Shown here: positions 63,474-64,000 of the stretch, in pieces
Numbering within the stretch: the stretch's first letter is position 1
How the letters are laid out: each line of letters opens with the position of its first letter
Assembly: GCA_029194535.1 (NCBI GenBank)
Contig: JARFXR010000001.1
Location: 1,310,721-1,374,720, forward strand
From: Nitrospira sp.
Lineage (GTDB): Bacteria > Nitrospirota > Nitrospiria > Nitrospirales > Nitrospiraceae
Length of the DNA stretch: 64,000 nucleotides
Direction: 5' to 3'
Made by a program: the position numbers and the translations under genes
Notes under the pieces: model-generated
Told to the model about the DNA's origin: nothing
The model's database searches: none
What the model saw: only the letters and a program-made list of their open reading frames with translations

Positions 63474-64000
63474 ATGGACACTATCGCCATCCGCGTGGAG
63501 CATCTCTCGAAGCAGTATCACATAAAGTCAGCAAATGACTGGCATGACAGGCTGGGTGATAAACTTGCGGATGGTCTGTGGTCTATGTGGAGGGGTAATA
63601 AACAGCTGCATCTTGGTCAGAAGAGTTTCTGGGCGTTGAAAGACATCTGCTTTGAGGTCAAGCAAGGTGAGGTCATAGGTTTCGTTGGTGGCAACGGAGC
63701 CGGCAAGAGCACCTTGCTGAAAATCTTGTCCCGGATCACGGAGCCGACTGAGGGGAGAGCTCGGGTGTACGGCCGGATGGGTTCTCTCCTCGAAGTCGGC
63801 ACCGGCTTCGTGGGCGACCTCAGTGGGCGAGAGAATGTCTATCTAAGCGGCGCCATTTTAGGAATGAAAAAGTCGGAAATTGATCGGAGATTCGATGAGA
63901 TCGTCGAGTTCTCAGGGGTGGAGGAGTTCATTGACGATCCAGTCAAGCATTACTCAAGCGGAATGTATGTCCGCCTGGGCTTTTCGGTGGCGGCACATCT
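63474..64000 (+). CDS. ABC transporter ATPase of polysaccharide export (Wzt-like), 3' end outside window
   Basis: Nucleotide-binding subunit that should pair with the permease at 60268-61146. The frame is open from the ATG at 63474 to the end of the window (175 residues seen). After AIRVEHLSKQYHI and an inserted stretch to about residue 50, typical of Wzt-type proteins, it has Walker A as GGNGAGKST (about 73-81), LEVGTGFVGDLSGRENV (about 108-124) and the ABC signature as HYSSGMYVRLGFS (about 157-169). Walker B, the D-loop and any C-terminal carbohydrate-binding domain lie beyond the edge, so substrate class cannot be judged. Confidence 0.92.
   Translation, partial: MDTIAIRVEHLSKQYHIKSANDWHDRLGDKLADGLWSMWRGNKQLHLGQKSFWALKDICFEVKQGEVIGFVGGNGAGKSTLLKILSRITEPTEGRARVYGRMGSLLEVGTGFVGDLSGRENVYLSGAILGMKKSEIDRRFDEIVEFSGVEEFIDDPVKHYSSGMYVRLGFSVAAH

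Overview
The window is about 64 kb of a GC-rich, Gram-negative-type bacterial chromosome. Gene content, gene order and a family of intergenic repeats that I recall from Nitrospira genomes point to the phylum Nitrospirota, most likely Nitrospira. This is inference: there is no rRNA gene in the window. Outer-membrane proteins (a TonB-dependent receptor, Wza-type exporters, a beta-barrel protein) confirm a two-membrane cell. I saw no tRNA, rRNA, CRISPR array, phage gene or intact insertion sequence.

Layout. 1-5214 (+): nucleotide-sugar genes, namely the end of rfbB, then rfbD, a KdsC-like phosphatase, manC and manB, for dTDP-rhamnose and GDP-mannose supply. 5565-13215 (+): a DUF3108 exported protein, fbp and an archaeal-type class I aldolase (gluconeogenesis), a Do-type periplasmic protease, then a PIN/TRAM protein, ispD, ispF and cysE. 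13306-18576 (mostly -): a PsiF-repeat protein, a 206-bp MITE-like element, truA, an N-acetylmuramoyl-L-alanine amidase, a NYN protein (+), tatD and DAHP synthase. 18726-22813 (+): a His-rich exported protein, a TonB-dependent receptor, a TonB-C-like protein and a PAP2 phosphatase. 22815-34236 (-): tmk, holB, metG, a hypothetical secreted protein, a GT2 glycosyltransferase, a B12-binding radical SAM protein, a GT-C membrane glycosyltransferase, a CDF metal exporter and a CobW GTPase. 34369-50186 (+): a housekeeping block of DUF502, glmU, glmS, gatC, panD, gatA, DUF948, ytxH, gatB, eno, ftsB-like, era, mgtE, recO, DUF971, a lipoprotein and glgA.

50197-64000 is an exopolysaccharide locus of visibly lower GC at its head. 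It has a lipoprotein and a LuxR-type regulator on the minus strand. On the plus strand follow a PilZ protein, a NusG/RfaH-like paralogue, two tandem Wza-type exporters, an outer-membrane barrel protein, a Wzc-type co-polymerase/tyrosine kinase, an initiating sugar transferase, a DUF3473-type polysaccharide deacetylase, an ABC exporter permease, an HTTM-DCC fusion membrane protein and the start of the matching ABC ATPase, cut by the window edge.

The most interesting signal is a 14-base sequence at 52784-52797, between the NusG-like gene and the first Wza gene. Its first eight bases equal the enterobacterial ops core (GGCGGTAG), and it lies in the sense orientation just downstream of the RfaH-like gene. 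This suggests a self-contained, processive antitermination circuit for the capsule/EPS operon. Other points of interest are a dispersed intergenic repeat family (five copies or remnants), the MITE-like element, the HTTM-DCC gene splitting an ABC exporter pair, and an apparent metal-homeostasis cluster around the TonB-dependent receptor.
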